Origin: Isoetes taiwanensis
Lineage: Eukaryota > Streptophyta > Lycopodiopsida > Isoetales > Isoetaceae
DNA length: 64,000 nucleotides
NCBI GenBank assembly: GCA_021234155.1
Contig: JAJEKV010000014.1
Span: forward strand, 10,495,563-10,559,562
Reading direction: 5' to 3'
Shown here: positions 1-11,700 of the stretch, piece by piece
Numbering within the stretch: position 1 is the first letter of the stretch
Layout: every line of letters starts with the position of its first letter
Program-made: the position numbers and the translations under genes
Notes under the pieces: model-generated
The model's input: the letters and a program-made list of their open reading frames with translations, nothing else
What the model was told of the DNA's origin: nothing
Database searches by the model: none

Positions 1-1363
1 GCATGCAGTACTGCACATATTGTGGTCTATCTTTACAGATTTCCATGCTGCAGGCATATGCTGCACACATAACACATACATTTCGTATCAAAACCACTTC
101 AAAATGAACATATTATTCTGAAACATTAAACAGCTCACATCCTTTGTGAAGCCATGAGTATCCATCGATGCCAACCTGCAAGTTTCAACTCTAAGCAGGA
201 TCAGCTTCTACTTGAAGTTCGTTCCCAGCACAAAATGCAATTGAATCATCTGAAATAGATAAAAATATAGAACTTGGTAACAGCTTGACCGTGGAAAGAG
301 AGATGATCACAGCCATGCAGATACCAATAAATCTCCAATATAACCATCAAGGTGACCAGCATCAACTGCGATGTGGCTTATTAGCTATATGACAGAGCTT
401 CGCTAACAGATACGCACCAGAAATTTGTATCTCCTGCATATATGAGCAATTTATAGAGTTAAATAAGCATTGACTAGAAAATTGAGATGCCCCCTTCTTA
501 ATAGAGATTTGGGTGGCGTACCTGTTTGGTCCTGCAATGTGGAACAGTGTCCACTTGGAGTACGCACACTCAAAATAACCTTATTTCCTGAAAATGAAAT
601 TGGACATTCAGAAGACTAGAACTCAAAGAACATCAAAGGAATTGCTTTGTCCAAAACTAATTTGCAATAATAAAAATATGCATGAAACACATCCAATAAC
701 ATAGGTTTCAGACCAACATTATGATTATATGCAATGGTGAATTCCCTCTGGACTCCATTTTAGTTGCTCCTGCATCGACCTTAAGCATGATTATATGCAA
801 TGGTGAATTCCCTCTGGACTCCATTTTAGTTGCTCTCGTGATCGACCCAATGCCAATCTTCGATAGTCCGGTGCATGCACTCACAAAGGCCACCATAACC
901 TTGTGTCAGTCATATGGAGCATTGTCATGTACAACCACATTTCCTTGAAACTACATTCTTCTGAGCCATTTCTATAAGTAGCTGATGAGCTTCCTTAGAG
1001 GTCCCGTGTTGGCATGCATAACGCGAAATAAAATGATATCCAACAGATACAAACTGTTGAGTTTGCCACACATTGTTTTTGATATTCAAAAACAGCTCCT
1101 ACCAAAATCTTCGGCGGACTCTTTTCAGAATTATTTGCCCGTTTTGCTTCCAGCAATGAGGCCCGTTTATGGTCACGAATCTGTGTACACGCAGGTCCCT
1201 GGCTGTCTGCGCATTGTTCTTTCCAGTGATCTTGCCACCAGGCTTAACGCCCCCTGCAATTCAGATGGTCCAGATGTAACAGCGGCATACCCATGAGCCA
1301 TGCTTTTCTCACAGATTGAACCTCCATAGTAAATTGCTCCTTGGAAATGCAAAAGAAGCCTTA
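1..1363. other. Unassigned flank left of the tandem duplication
   Basis: No intact gene is recognisable here. Read on the minus strand, roughly 1,000 down to 840 gives short stretches (EAHQLLIEMAQKNVVS, then FVSACTGLSKIG) that resemble the spacing of pentatricopeptide repeat proteins, where KNVVSWN and a later FVSxLxACTGL are common. They are in different frames and too short to prove it. The remainder to 1,363 is ordinary AT-rich sequence apart from the 66-bp tandem repeat listed separately. The copy-A duplication unit starts at its right edge. Confidence 0.4.
721..848. repeat. Two-copy 66-bp tandem repeat
   Basis: The sequence beginning ATGATTATATGCAATGG at 721 is repeated from 787 with almost no change for about 57 bases. 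The copies then diverge at CTCCTGCATCGACC versus CTCTCGTGATCGACC. This is a direct duplication of one unit with no sign of further copies. Confidence 0.9.
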
Positions 1364-1477
1364 GAATGACTTGGGAACTAGACTGTCTGCACCCACCAAG
1401 TTATGATTGCACAAACATGGGTTTCATTTTTCTGTGGAGAACTCAAATACATCAGGTTAAAATGATAAAGAAAATAA

Positions 1478-1872
1478 TTATGCTTGTGCACATTTGCGTA
1501 GGCAACCAAAACCCTCTTCTTCATATTCCTGCCTACTTATCCAAAAATCCGGAGTATCCTGCAAGCAGCATACTATTCTTCCATACCCTTGGCTCCTCTC
1601 TAAAAATTCCTGTGACAACTTTTCCACTACCATGTTATGCGCCATTCTCCATACCCATAAAAATGGTTGCTTCAAAGTTTCTAACCCTGTTGCAATCTCT
1701 ACTGCCTGTTCATCAGGTATTGCAACCACACTTCCAAACGAAATGTACAAAACAGAGGCCTTTCTTTGTGAATTTAACCACTCTATGCAAGAGCAGAAGC
1801 ATTACAAATCGCGACCAGGCCATAGCCCTATGCTCCGTTTGTCTTAGCCAGTTATCCGGTTCAAACGTCCGC
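1478..1872 (-). pseudogene. UDP-glycosyltransferase fragment (copy A)
   Basis: The minus strand reads EWLNSQRKASVLYISFGS, then VVAIPDEQAVEIATGLE and KQPFLWV. This is the conserved segment just upstream of the PSPG box in plant family-1 UDP-glycosyltransferases, which move sugars from UDP-sugars to small molecules. Only about 120 residues remain, from near residue 250 of a typical 450-480 residue enzyme. The nucleotide-sugar-binding box (WxPQ...HCGWNS) is missing because the reading frame decays and stops near 1,478. The first part (EWLNSQRKASVLY) and the second (FGSVVAIPDEQ) are in different frames. A gypsy LTR remnant abuts its 5' side near 1,900. It is a broken fragment; the family assignment is solid and the substrate unknown. 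Confidence 0.8.
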
Positions 1873-1914
1873 GACCCACAACGGAAGTGACCGTCCATTT
1901 ACAGGGAACAAGAG

Positions 1915-2160
1915 GTTTTTAGCAGTCACAGGTATATCTTAGGTATATTCTAGCATATGCTTAGAATATGCCAGAAACCCACATGACCGAGGGTTTGCCC
2001 CCCTAGGGGCAACCCAATAAAAAGAGGAAAAGAAGAAGTAGGAGGAGCCCAACTCCTTCTAGATCCAGCCAGACATATAGTACGGGAAGTGAGTCTTGAA
2101 GCAATTCTGAAAGTGAGTCGGACACTTCATAAGGCAGGAACAGGAATCGTAAGGCGAGGG
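1915..2160 (+). mobile_element. Probable gypsy 5' LTR/leader remnant (copy A)
   Basis: Between the UGT fragment and the gag coding region lies a segment with the motif TATATTCTAGCATATGC, an AATAAAAAGAGG stretch resembling a polyadenylation signal, and a purine-rich tract leading into gag. Its position directly upstream of gag suggests the R/U5 part of an LTR and the leader. No matching 3' LTR was found downstream of the integrase, so the boundaries are inferred. Confidence 0.4.
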
Positions 2161-2184
2161 ACTACCAAAAAAAGGTTGATTTTG

Positions 2185-2965
2185 CCATGAGAAATGTGTG
2201 GAAAACTTGAAAATTGGGGCAGTTCTCCGGGGAAGGATAGGTCAGAAATGGAAGCTAAAGCTTGGTTGGATGAAATGGAAGAATTTAGAAACTCATACGA
2301 CATGAAAGACAAGGACATAGGAAAAGTAACAACAACAAATCTAATTGGGCAAGCCCGTATTTGGTGGAAGGGATATGCTAAGTCAAACAAGCTGAGAAGG
2401 AACAATTGCAGATTCAAAACCTTCAGTAAGGCTTTCCGCAAGCATTATGATCCAAGGTACCACATTAGCGTGTAGATTCGGGTTTATTATAATTTGGACT
2501 AGGGAAATTTATCAATGGCCAAATATACAGAGGAATTTATGAGGCTAAGGCTAAATGTTCCTATGATCACAGAGAGGCAGGCTGTGGATGGCTATATACA
2601 ATAACATTAAGAGATTGGTATAGGCCATCAACCCAAAAAGAGTTGAGGATGCCAAAGACAAGGCATTAAGCTTGGAGGAAGCACCGACAACCCCGGGCCG
2701 AAACAATCATTCTACAAGGGGAAAGCAACAGGCTCTTATCAACCTAAGTAGGCATCCTCCACACCAGCAGGGCAATAGTCTCAGGGGAAGCTGGATAGGA
2801 AAGGCTCATATGGGGGGGCGAGTGATGGGGAGTCCCGTGGGGAAGTCGGTGAAATTCTTTTTGGATAGTATCCCCAAGGAAAAGAGGGAGGAATGCATAA
2901 AGAAGAAACTATGTTTCATATGCTTCTAGCCGGGTCATCGCACATATGATTGCCCCTTTGTGACG
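2185..2965 (+). pseudogene. Ty3/gypsy gag remnant with zinc knuckle (copy A)
   Basis: The open stretch 2,194-2,475 contains WLDEMEEFRNSYDMKD, ARIWWKGYAKS and FSKAFRKHYDPRYH, which match the retrotransposon gag core (WxxxMExxF ... A..WW). Downstream, with several stops and frame changes, 2,900-2,960 encodes KLCFICF, a stop, then PGHRTYDCPF, a CCHC zinc knuckle interrupted by one TAG. Gag forms the virus-like particle and binds element RNA. The protein cannot be made from this copy as written. Copy B carries the same region with different frame breaks. Confidence 0.8.
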
Positions 2966-3059
2966 CAAGCAACACTTGCAAAACTCATTGATTGGGAATT
3001 ACCAACGGAAGTGGACGACAACGAGGACGACCAACAAGAGCTGCAGGACTATATAGAAG

Positions 3060-4435
3060 GCGAGTGCAGAATCTGTGCAGCTATTGATTTAGGTGATGTC
3101 AAAAATTAGTCCACGGTCATCTCGGCAGAGGGCACCATTGATAGTAAGTCCTATGTAGTCCGTATAGATACATGTAGCTCGTACAACTTCACCTCTTCCA
3201 GGTTGGCCGCTTTATTGAAATCTAAGACCCTTAATTCCAAATCCAGGCTGGTCAACATTGTAAGTGGTGCAATTTGCCAAACAAGGGTAAGAGAGTCAAT
3301 TTTGATATAGACCTTAGTGGAACTAAATTGACTATGGGAGCAGAAGTAATAGATATTGGTAAATACGACCTCATAGTGTGAATGGAGTTCTTAAAGTCAG
3401 CTAAAGTTATGATTGACTGCAACAGACACGAAATCTCGATCTCAGCACCCGATGAAAATCGCTTTGTAGTCAAAGGGAAGAAAGTCCTTTCCGTCATGCA
3501 GTGTATCTCTTTGAAGCAATTACATAAGAGTTTAATGAAGGACAAAGTGGAATATATCCTTAGGCTAGAGGCAATTGAACCGGGTCAAGAAAAGCAAGGT
3601 GAGACAAGCTTGCAAGAGTTGCCCAAGTCAGTTGCAAGGCTAAGCAAGGAATGTCATGATGTCTTTTTGGATGAGATCCATGAATTGCCGCCTTATAGAG
3701 GCGTGGAGCGCGAGATCACACTAACATCAGATGCTAACCCTATCAGCAAGGCCCCCTACAGGATGAGCACCCCAGAGCTAGCAGAGCTCAAGAAGCAATT
3801 GCAAGAATTGCTTGAACTTAGATTCATCAAGGCAAGCGTGTCACCCTTCGAGGCACCCATTCTCTTCGTAAAGAAGAAAGATGGAAGTCTAAGGATGTGC
3901 ATAGACTACCATCAGTTGAATAAGCAGATGGTAAATAACAAATACATTTTGCCTAGAGCAGATGACTTGATGGATCAACTCAAGGGACAAAAAGTCGTCT
4001 CAAGATAGATTTGAGATCCGGTTACCATCATATAAGAATCAAGGAAAAAGACATCCATAAGACCGCCTTTAGAATGCGGTATGGGCATTCTGATTTCTGA
4101 TCATGCTTTTGACTTATCAAATGCCCCAGCAACGTTCATGACACTCATGAACGACATTTTTAGGAAGTTCTTGGACGAGTTCGTCATCATCTTCTTCGAC
4201 GACATCCTCATCTATAGCAAGTCAATCGAAGAACATGTAGCACATCTAAAAAAGTCTTGGAAAAGCTAAGACGGCACTGCTTGTTTGGCAAGCTTTCTAA
4301 GTGCCATTTTGCTACATCCAAGGTCGAATACCTTGGCCATGTTGTGTCAGTCAAAGGTATAGCCAGGGACCTGTCAAAGATAGAAGTCATAGTACATTGG
4401 CCGGCACCAAAGAATGTCTCTGCCACTAAGTGGGC
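3060..4435 (+). pseudogene. Ty3/gypsy protease and reverse transcriptase remnant (copy A)
   Basis: Around 3,150-3,215 the frame reads RIDTCSSYNF, an aspartic-protease-like site in which the usual D-T/S-G-A/S has Cys for Gly; copy B shows the same change. The stretch 3,382-4,008 (208 codons) is open and covers the RT N-terminus: [37 protein letters not shown] and [12 protein letters not shown]. Later pieces give [18 protein letters not shown] and the catalytic [11 protein letters not shown] near 4,190-4,230, followed by KCHFATSKVEYLGHVVS. It breaks off at the LINE insertion near 4,440. The element is a chromovirus-like gypsy. CAG codons are intact here and altered in copy B. Confidence 0.88.
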
Positions 4436-4446
4436 ATCCCCTTTGT

Positions 4447-4448
<2 letters not shown>

Positions 4449-4478
<30 letters not shown>

Positions 4479-6178
4479 GAGGAAACGGCAGAGAGATTGT
4501 ATTACTGTATAGGAAAATTACATGATCATACAAAAAAACCCCGAGTAGGTACTCCTACTCCTGGGAAAAAGTAGATAGCTATTCGCCATCATAGGCCCTT
4601 CATGGAGGGCACTAAACAAAACTCAAAATAGAAACCACTTTAAACTTAAAGTTCAGAAACAGAACTAAACAAAGCAGAGACTACTGTGCCATGGACTGTT
4701 CACAAGATATCCAGGGACTCCATCCGGTGAGATGATTGCAAAGGCCTCATCGTATAGATGAACATCATGTCATCAAGCTCGTTAGGCCCATAGCCGGTGG
4801 AGTCCGGCAAGTGCATGATCCGGGAATCACGGGCATCTTCATGGATTTTTCTTTTTGGCGCGAAAGTATGGTTTAATTTCCGATTAAACCTCCGGATGTC
4901 TTCATCCGTGACCTCTCAAAGGTGATACAGCGATAATTTCGGTCTTTGCCCAAAGCAGGCGTCAATGACTTCTTGGTTTGGATAGTGGGGACATTGGTGG
5001 GGGATCCACTTCACGTACATGTCCCCGCATAATGTGGCTTCAGCAGAAATTACAATCAAGAACAATATCCAAATCATTAAATAGAATTGCAAAAAAAATT
5101 GAAAGAAACCATTGAAGGTTCCCAAGGAATCCCATTTTCGATCATATTTTAGACCATTGTTTGCCCTATGGGCCATGGCTGCCTCGACTAGGAGGATGCG
5201 GACGAAGCTTTAAGTTCGGATAGGCTCGGGGGCGATCCTTCAATAGCAATTTGCATTCCTATGTTTCCAAATAGCCCAACAAGGCTAAAAGTATTTAGAG
5301 TACCCTTAAAGGATGATGTATTGTTGAGAAACCGCAGCAAGGAGGCATCATCGGTGGGTACTTGTTGTAACAGAGGTCTAATGCATTGCGGAATGGAGCT
5401 AAAGGCGTGTGAAGACATGGGGCTCGTTTCAGCGACCCACGGACCTAAGGGGCACATACCGGATATGTTGATGTCAAATTGGGCCCTATAGCTGTTGGTT
5501 TTAAGGCTCGGTTAAGTAGCAACCATCTAAAGAAGATGACCTTATTTGCACACTGAAGCTTCCAACCCTGTCTAATAATTTGTACAGCTGTATCTTGTTG
5601 ACAATTCCAGGTTCTACTAACTTTGAGTTGACTTTTGTCAAGTAACAGACTATAGATCGAGAGATACCTTATACCCCGACCATCGAGAGATCCAATTATG
5701 AAGGCAAATGTCGTTTCCACAGGATGCTGGTGACTAAAGAATAGATTTTTTCTATTGGTCTCGTATCGAGTGAAGCCGAAAGTAGTTAGCTCACCCCATT
5801 CTCTCCATGTCCCATTATTCCTTAGGGAGCCTATGGTGTGTAGCCCAGCCAAGCACCATTCCTTATATTTGAGGGCGTGCTTGAGGGCCAAACATCCTTG
5901 ATCTTCACTTACCAAATCCTGATGCCAAAAGAAACCATGATTGTCATTGACCGAGTCCAACTTCCTTGCTCGGAAGCATGAGGAGACCAAATTCCATGCT
6001 GAGAGAATACGCTTCAGGATTTTAGATGTGCCAGGGGAGGCCTTAATCTGGTAGAATGCTGAGTCCGGGAGTTGATGAGGAAGAGAAGGGGCACCTACTA
6101 TAGTTGTGGTCCCTAACCAGTATTTCAGTATTTCACCAAGAATAAGAAGGTGAAAGATTGGGTGCCACATTGGGTAGA
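4449..6178 (-). mobile_element. 5'-truncated LINE inserted antisense into gypsy (copy A)
   Basis: A run of 28 T at 4,451-4,478 is the poly(A) tail of an element read on the minus strand. Upstream on that strand (6,170 down to about 5,190) is the C-terminal part of a LINE ORF2: the NCQQDTAVQIIRQGW and VIFFRWLLLN segments and CPLG..CGQVETSPHVFTCPW, the zf-RVT zinc-binding region that follows reverse transcriptase in plant LINEs. The RT core itself is absent, as expected from 5' truncation during target-primed integration. Several CAG/CTG sites read CGG/CCG or are lost relative to copy B, which breaks the frame. The LINE entered the gypsy element before the 16-kb duplication because both copies share the same join. 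Target-site duplications are not clear. Confidence 0.85.
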
Positions 6179-6179
6179 A

Positions 6180-7820
6180 TGTTCAAGCTCCATTTGAAAA
6201 GCTTAAGGAAGCTTTGACAACGACACCGAGTGCTCACCCTACGGATCCGGATAAGGATAAGCTTGTAGCTCTTGATGCAAGTAAGATAGCACGGATGGAG
6301 TTCTTATGCGGGAGGGAGGAAGGATGGTAGCCTATGATTCAAAGAAGATGAAGCGGCCATAGCAACGCTACCCAACACATGATCAAGAGCTTCTAAGCGG
6401 TAATAAGAGCTCTTCCCATTTGGAGGCATTACTTGCTTGGAAGAAGGTTTCGGTTAGATATCGACCATCAAAGCCTCAATATATATTCACACAACCGGTC
6501 CTCAATTTGAGGCAAAGAAGATGGATGGAGTTTCTTGAGGAATATAACTTGAGATAGTCTATAAACTAGGCAAATTTACTATGGTTGGAGATGCTCTCTC
6601 AAATTGTCGACCATTGGACTCGAGTGCATTGCAATGCTATCTCCACTCTATGCGACAAATTTGGCAAGAAGATCGAAGGGTTACGTCTTCAAAAAAAGGA
6701 TTCAAGGAAGTTTGGGCTATCTTGTGCAAGGAAGCAAGATCGAGATAAGGAAAGAGTAGTTTGCAAAAGATATAAGAAGGAAGGCAATCTTCTATACCAC
6801 ATGGACAAACTTTGCGTTCCAGAAGCATCCGGAGTAAGGAAGTTAATTCTTCATGATACTCATAATAGCCCAATAGCCGACCATGCAGGGTTCATGAAAA
6901 CTTATTTCAAGATAAGAAGTAGTTACTACTGGCCTGACATAAAGAAGGAAATAGCCAACTACATTCGGTAATGTCAGCTTTGTCAGCAAACGAAAGTCGA
7001 GCAGCTTCGAATTCCAGAAACCTTGGAACCCTTAGCAGTGCCAACCACTAAGTGGGAGGTTGTGAGTATGGATTTTATAATCGGGCTCCCAAGAACAGCA
7101 AGGGGCCATGATGCCTTAATGGTAGTGGTTGACAAATTATCTAAGATGGCTCACTTTTTGCCATGTCGAACCACGGATACAGCCTTGGATACTGCCTTGC
7201 TCTTTGCAAAAAAGAGTTTTAGATTGCATGGGATGCCAAGGAAAATCATCTCCGACATAATCCCAAGTTCATAATTGCCTTTTGAAAGGACTTCTTCAAC
7301 ACGATCCAGACCAAGTTGTCCATGAGTACAGCATATCGTCCCCAAACTGATGGACAAACGGAGCGCACAAATCGAATTCTAGTAGACATGTTGAGGAGCT
7401 ATGTGTGGAACAAACAATAAAAATGGGGTGACTATATTTAGTTGGTAGAGTTTACATACAATAGTACCAAGCAAGAATCATCACAAATGTCCCCCTTCAT
7501 GACTAATTATAGTTATCAGTACTTGACATTAGACACTTGACATAACCTAGCATCAAAAGTTGAAGTTTCTCAACAAATGTTGACCGATATGCAACAGCTA
7601 GTTGAAGAGGTTAGAGGCTATCTTTTGGCACCAAGTAGTTGGCAGAAGAGCTTAACCGATAAGCATAGGACCGAAAGAGAATTCAAAGTTGGGGATAATG
7701 TTTGGATCAAGATTAAGGTTAAGCAAGCAAAGCTTCGAATTGGGAATTGCAAGAAGCTTACTCCAAGATGGGTGGGACCTTTCAAGATTATAGAGCGGGT
7801 AGGAGAGTGTGACGATTAAC
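6180..7820 (+). pseudogene. Ty3/gypsy RNase H and integrase remnant (copy A)
   Basis: After the LINE the gypsy frame resumes with APFEKLKEALTT, the connection to the RNase H domain, which is broken by many frame shifts. At 6,585-6,971 the integrase zinc-binding region is readable (LILHDTHNSPIADHAGF, then CQLCQQ after one stop). At 7,023-7,274 the catalytic core reads WEVVSMDFIIGLP with the first Asp and KIISDI with the second. [15 protein letters not shown] with the Glu follows in another frame near 7,330. The C-terminal domain at 7,577-7,819 contains FKVGDNVWIKIK and RWVGPFKIIERVG. The integrase motifs are complete but spread over several frames, so the copy is dead as sequenced. Confidence 0.87.
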
Positions 7821-8192
7821 CATCAGGTCTGGAGCGTGTGATTCGATTTCATCCAAATCATCGTGGCCTTTTCGGTTAGGATGCACAGCTACCACTCCAG
7901 AGGTAGTGGGTTCAAGTCCCGTTCAGACCCTTAAATATGACAGTATGATTTGGATAACTCATGCCCTAGTGGTGTGGGCAACCTGTAATAGGGTTGGGGG
8001 TCCAGATGGTTGTTGTCACACTCCTTGGTTTCAGTACCTTGCAGATCGATTTCAGTCCGCCCCAAATTCCCCCTGTTGCAAGCCTTCAAGGAGGGGGGCC
8101 TTGAGGGAAGGATAGTGTGATGATTAACCATCAGGTCTGGAGCGTGTATCCAAATCATCATGGCTTTTCGGTTAGGATGCACAGTGCTTCAG
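7816..8192. repeat. Direct repeat pair with a tRNA-like promoter remnant (copy A)
   Basis: GATTAACCATCAGGTCTGG starts a segment at 7,816-7,890 that recurs at 8,120-8,190 with a small deletion, giving 75-bp direct repeats about 305 bp apart. Between them, 7,863-7,930 contains TTAGGATGCACAGC, a CTACC/GGTAG stem and GGGTTCAAGTCCC. The last matches the internal B box of RNA polymerase III genes (GGTTCRANNCC). This could be a SINE head or a decayed tRNA-like sequence. No complete cloverleaf with an acceptor stem could be drawn, so it is not called a tRNA gene. Copy B has the counterpart near 24,010-24,390. Confidence 0.45.
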
Positions 8193-8224
8193 AGATCTAG
8201 CCCTGCCCTGGTTAGTATGTGTGG

Positions 8225-8735
8225 GAAATGTGGAACTGTTTGGGATTGCATTTTGGATATCTAATAGTATGCCACTTCAAAATCTGGTGTCATGGAATAC
8301 GATGATAACATCCAAAATGATTGGCATGTGGAGGTGTGCCATCTCTTTTAGCAAATCCAGAAGGTATTTTTTTGGACAGAATATCTTTTTACCTCTATTC
8401 TAACTGCTTGCTGTTCTGTTAACTACTTGGGGATGGTTTATCCATGCATGTGTCATTTATTCAGATCTTGCCCAAGATGCCATGGCCAAGGCTGCCTTTA
8501 TTAACACGTATGGAAAGTGTTTGCATTTAGAAGATGACATTTGCTTGTTTAAGGAAATATCTGAAAAGGAAATAAGTTCTTGGACTGCAATGATTGTTGT
8601 GTGTGTTCATAATGGCATGGTATTCATGCTATTGAGTTCTTCAATGAAACACAACGACAAAGGATGATGCCAGATAAAATCACTTTGATTAGCATTCTAG
8701 CTGCAGGTGCTAACTTAGCAAGGTAGGCATGTTCA
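8225..8735 (+). pseudogene. PPR protein remnant (copy A)
   Basis: The translated pieces are MPLQNLVSWNTMI, WFIHACVIYSDLAQDAM, AFINTYGKCLHLEDD, EISEKEISSWTAMI and, in another frame, MPDKITLISILAAGANLA. These are diagnostic of plant PLS-class pentatricopeptide repeat proteins (organellar RNA-binding proteins), in which VSWNTMI, LxxMYGKCG and PDxVTxxSxLxACAxL alternate. About four repeats are visible, separated by stop codons and frame changes; no DYW domain or transit peptide is seen. It lies directly downstream of the gypsy remnant and is duplicated in copy B, so it predates the duplication. It is a dead fragment. Confidence 0.75.
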
Positions 8736-8739
8736 TGCC

Positions 8740-11700
8740 ACTCTTGATATTGCATATGATTTTGATATCGTAATAGCTCATGAAATGCAGCCGACTCCAA
8801 GGTTTGGGGAGGGGGGCTCATTCATAGCTACACGGATTGGTATTCAGGGTATGCTCGTTCACCTAGCATTCTTGACTTTAAGTTTACATTTTATTTGGCA
8901 TATTTTCTAACAGACACCACGCACAGATATCTGACTGAAGACTCTGATGAAATCCAAGACAATTAAGGTATCGACAAGACTCTGAATTGAGTGAACTCAT
9001 TGTACATAATTTTATTGTTTGCAACTGATTTTCCAATGCTATACCAATATGAGGCATGAACGTGTAATTATTGTCATTCACACAACTAGCCTAAGTAATC
9101 AACACAACCAAAAAAGGGCCGATGTCGAAGATCAATGCATTATATAAAATTTTGATCATACAAAATTTAGCCCCAAGGCTTCACAAAATAAGCCTGTGGG
9201 GTAGACGGGTCGATTAACCAGAGCTGGCAGACAATCGCGAAACCAAAAAGGAAGGAGAGGAGGGATCGTCCAAAGGGGCCTTACGACAAAAAGGGCCGCT
9301 CAAGAATCAACCGGCTCGAAGGGCACATGATCTCCTTCCCGTGAGCACTATCGGCAATGTATGAGAATTGTTTCGGACTTTGCCCGCTCAACCTAGGACA
9401 CAATCTCAGGTGAAACCTCCACATTTACAGATGACCCGACGTCAGTTGTAACCTCGGTTGGGGTTACCAAGGGTTACGGATCCCCGAAGCTGTTGTTAGG
9501 AGCCATCGAAGTGGACAAGCTTCGTGGCGATGGCGGAGTGCCGGACCAGTAGGGGCCTCTTGCTAGGATCGAGCTGCCACCTAACAACGCCCCATCTAGA
9601 ACCCGATCAGATAGCTTGAGTCTCTTGGTGATCCATAGATGATTCTTCCGAGCTGCCATGGAAAAAGCATGAAACTGCGTGGCGACTCAACACCAAATAC
9701 ACAACAAACTATGAAACACTGCGGCGCTTTGAGGTCAGGAAGATTGAGTGGAATGGAAGAGAGGTCGCCGAGCACACAATTTAAGCGGATAAGCTGGAAT
9801 GCCCCCTACCAGTACACTGGCGGTCGGTTTCCAAAAATCGGCTTTTACCTAAATTACCTTTTCTTTGCGTGATGGGGGCGTAGAATGTTAGGACCCAATT
9901 TGGATCACGGCCGATATGCGGTTGGGATTGCGATTGTGGAAAATCGAAACCGAATACGGGGAGGAAGGCTAAAAAGGTAACGGTGACCGTTGGCGGGGAG
10001 TACCTCAATAGCTAGCGGCATAGGTATCGGTGGGCAAAGATATGACTTCGTATATGGCATCTAGGCCCGCAACCACGGTAAAGACGTGAGCTGATATTAA
10101 CACTAGACCTGTCCCATGATGGACCATTAAAGGGCATTTTGAAGGTTCACAAAAAAAATCATATAAAATCAAGAACGCAAACACTAGCCAAACCCTTTCT
10201 AGGAATTCATATATGGCAGTCATGCTTCACATAAAAAATACACAAAAATGTATCAGCTCCCATTCTTGTGAGTTATGCTCTAGCAAACCCAAGGGGGTCA
10301 AGTACCAAAAGCTTCATGTTCACACAAAGTAAAAATGTCTTGATGAAAAGATTTTTTTGATTTTTTTGATTATAATGTTATTTTTCTACACGAGATATAG
10401 AGCAAGGCACAAAAAACCACATCTCAATTGGAACTCTGTGAAGGAAGATAGAGCAATTCAAACGGGACAGGGTCAAAACTGTCTTCTGCCTTCTGGGGAC
10501 CAGTACTGGTTCCCAGAAAGCAGTTGTGATATAAAAACAACAACTTTGAGAAGGAAAGTAATTTTGAGTTCAAATTTGGCATATAAGTAGTTCACGAGAT
10601 CCTCCATCCTACAAAAATGTTTGTTGAGTTTGAATTTGATGTTTTGACTTTTATTTCTATTTTCAATTTTAGGGAATTTATACAAATGGATAACATTGCT
10701 ACATATGACTCTAGGTTGACCTCCAAAAAATCACATTTGGAAAGGTTATAAGGATGTGAAACAAATGCAAAAACAAACTTGTAAAAAGAGCAAAAGACAT
10801 GGTAAAAAAAAAATCAAAAACGATATATGTACCTGCCCATTACTGGTCCGTAGTTCATTTAAAATTTGATAATATCCTTATGTTAGTCCATTTCAAGTTG
10901 AGTTTTGGGATACGAGTAGCTCTTGGACCACTTTGTTCACAAAAAATATTTGTTGTTCATTATCTTGAGGATTGTACTAGAATAGATAACATCAATTATA
11001 TAATATCTTCCATGTTTATTCTAGATTTGTGCTATAAGGTGTGACTTTACAAAATCACATCCTCAAAATAGCTCATGTCAAGAAACCAATGCAAAAAGAA
11101 CCAAGGAAAAATATGGAAAACATTTACTACAAAAAATAAAGATAGACTGCTACTTGCAGTCCAGTTGTAGACCATCATTGGTCCAAATGACTGAAAGTTT
11201 GAAAATCATTAATGGTGCCACCTTAATCAATTTTGATCTCAACTTTCACATACAGTTTACTTGTATGATTCTCTATAGGACAAAATTAATTGATTAGGTT
11301 AGCTTGCATAATTTAAGGGTAAGGTTGAAGCACAAAAAATTGAGAATTTATAAGGTATTTATGACCAATTGAACCTACATGGACTTTCACTTACATCTTT
11401 TCAAAAATCATGTGATAGAAGCTAAAAAGTCATAGTATCATTCTCTGGGGAAAAATGGATAAGGTTAGTGAGAGATATATGCTCTATACAATTGGTCTCG
11501 TGGACCAAAAATGGTGATGCGTGCTTATATAAATTAAAACCTTTGAAGTAACATGTTACTTTAACATGCAACTAGAGATTTCTATAGCCAAAAAAGGTTT
11601 GCATCCATAAAAAAATATAATATACATGAAAGATAACTTACATGTAATATTATTCTATTTGAATGACAATGCTTTATAGCAGTAACACAGATATTAAGTT

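Noticed and set aside
7863-7930. Functional tRNA gene
   Set aside because: No acceptor stem or proper anticodon arm can be drawn and the copy B loop differs in length.
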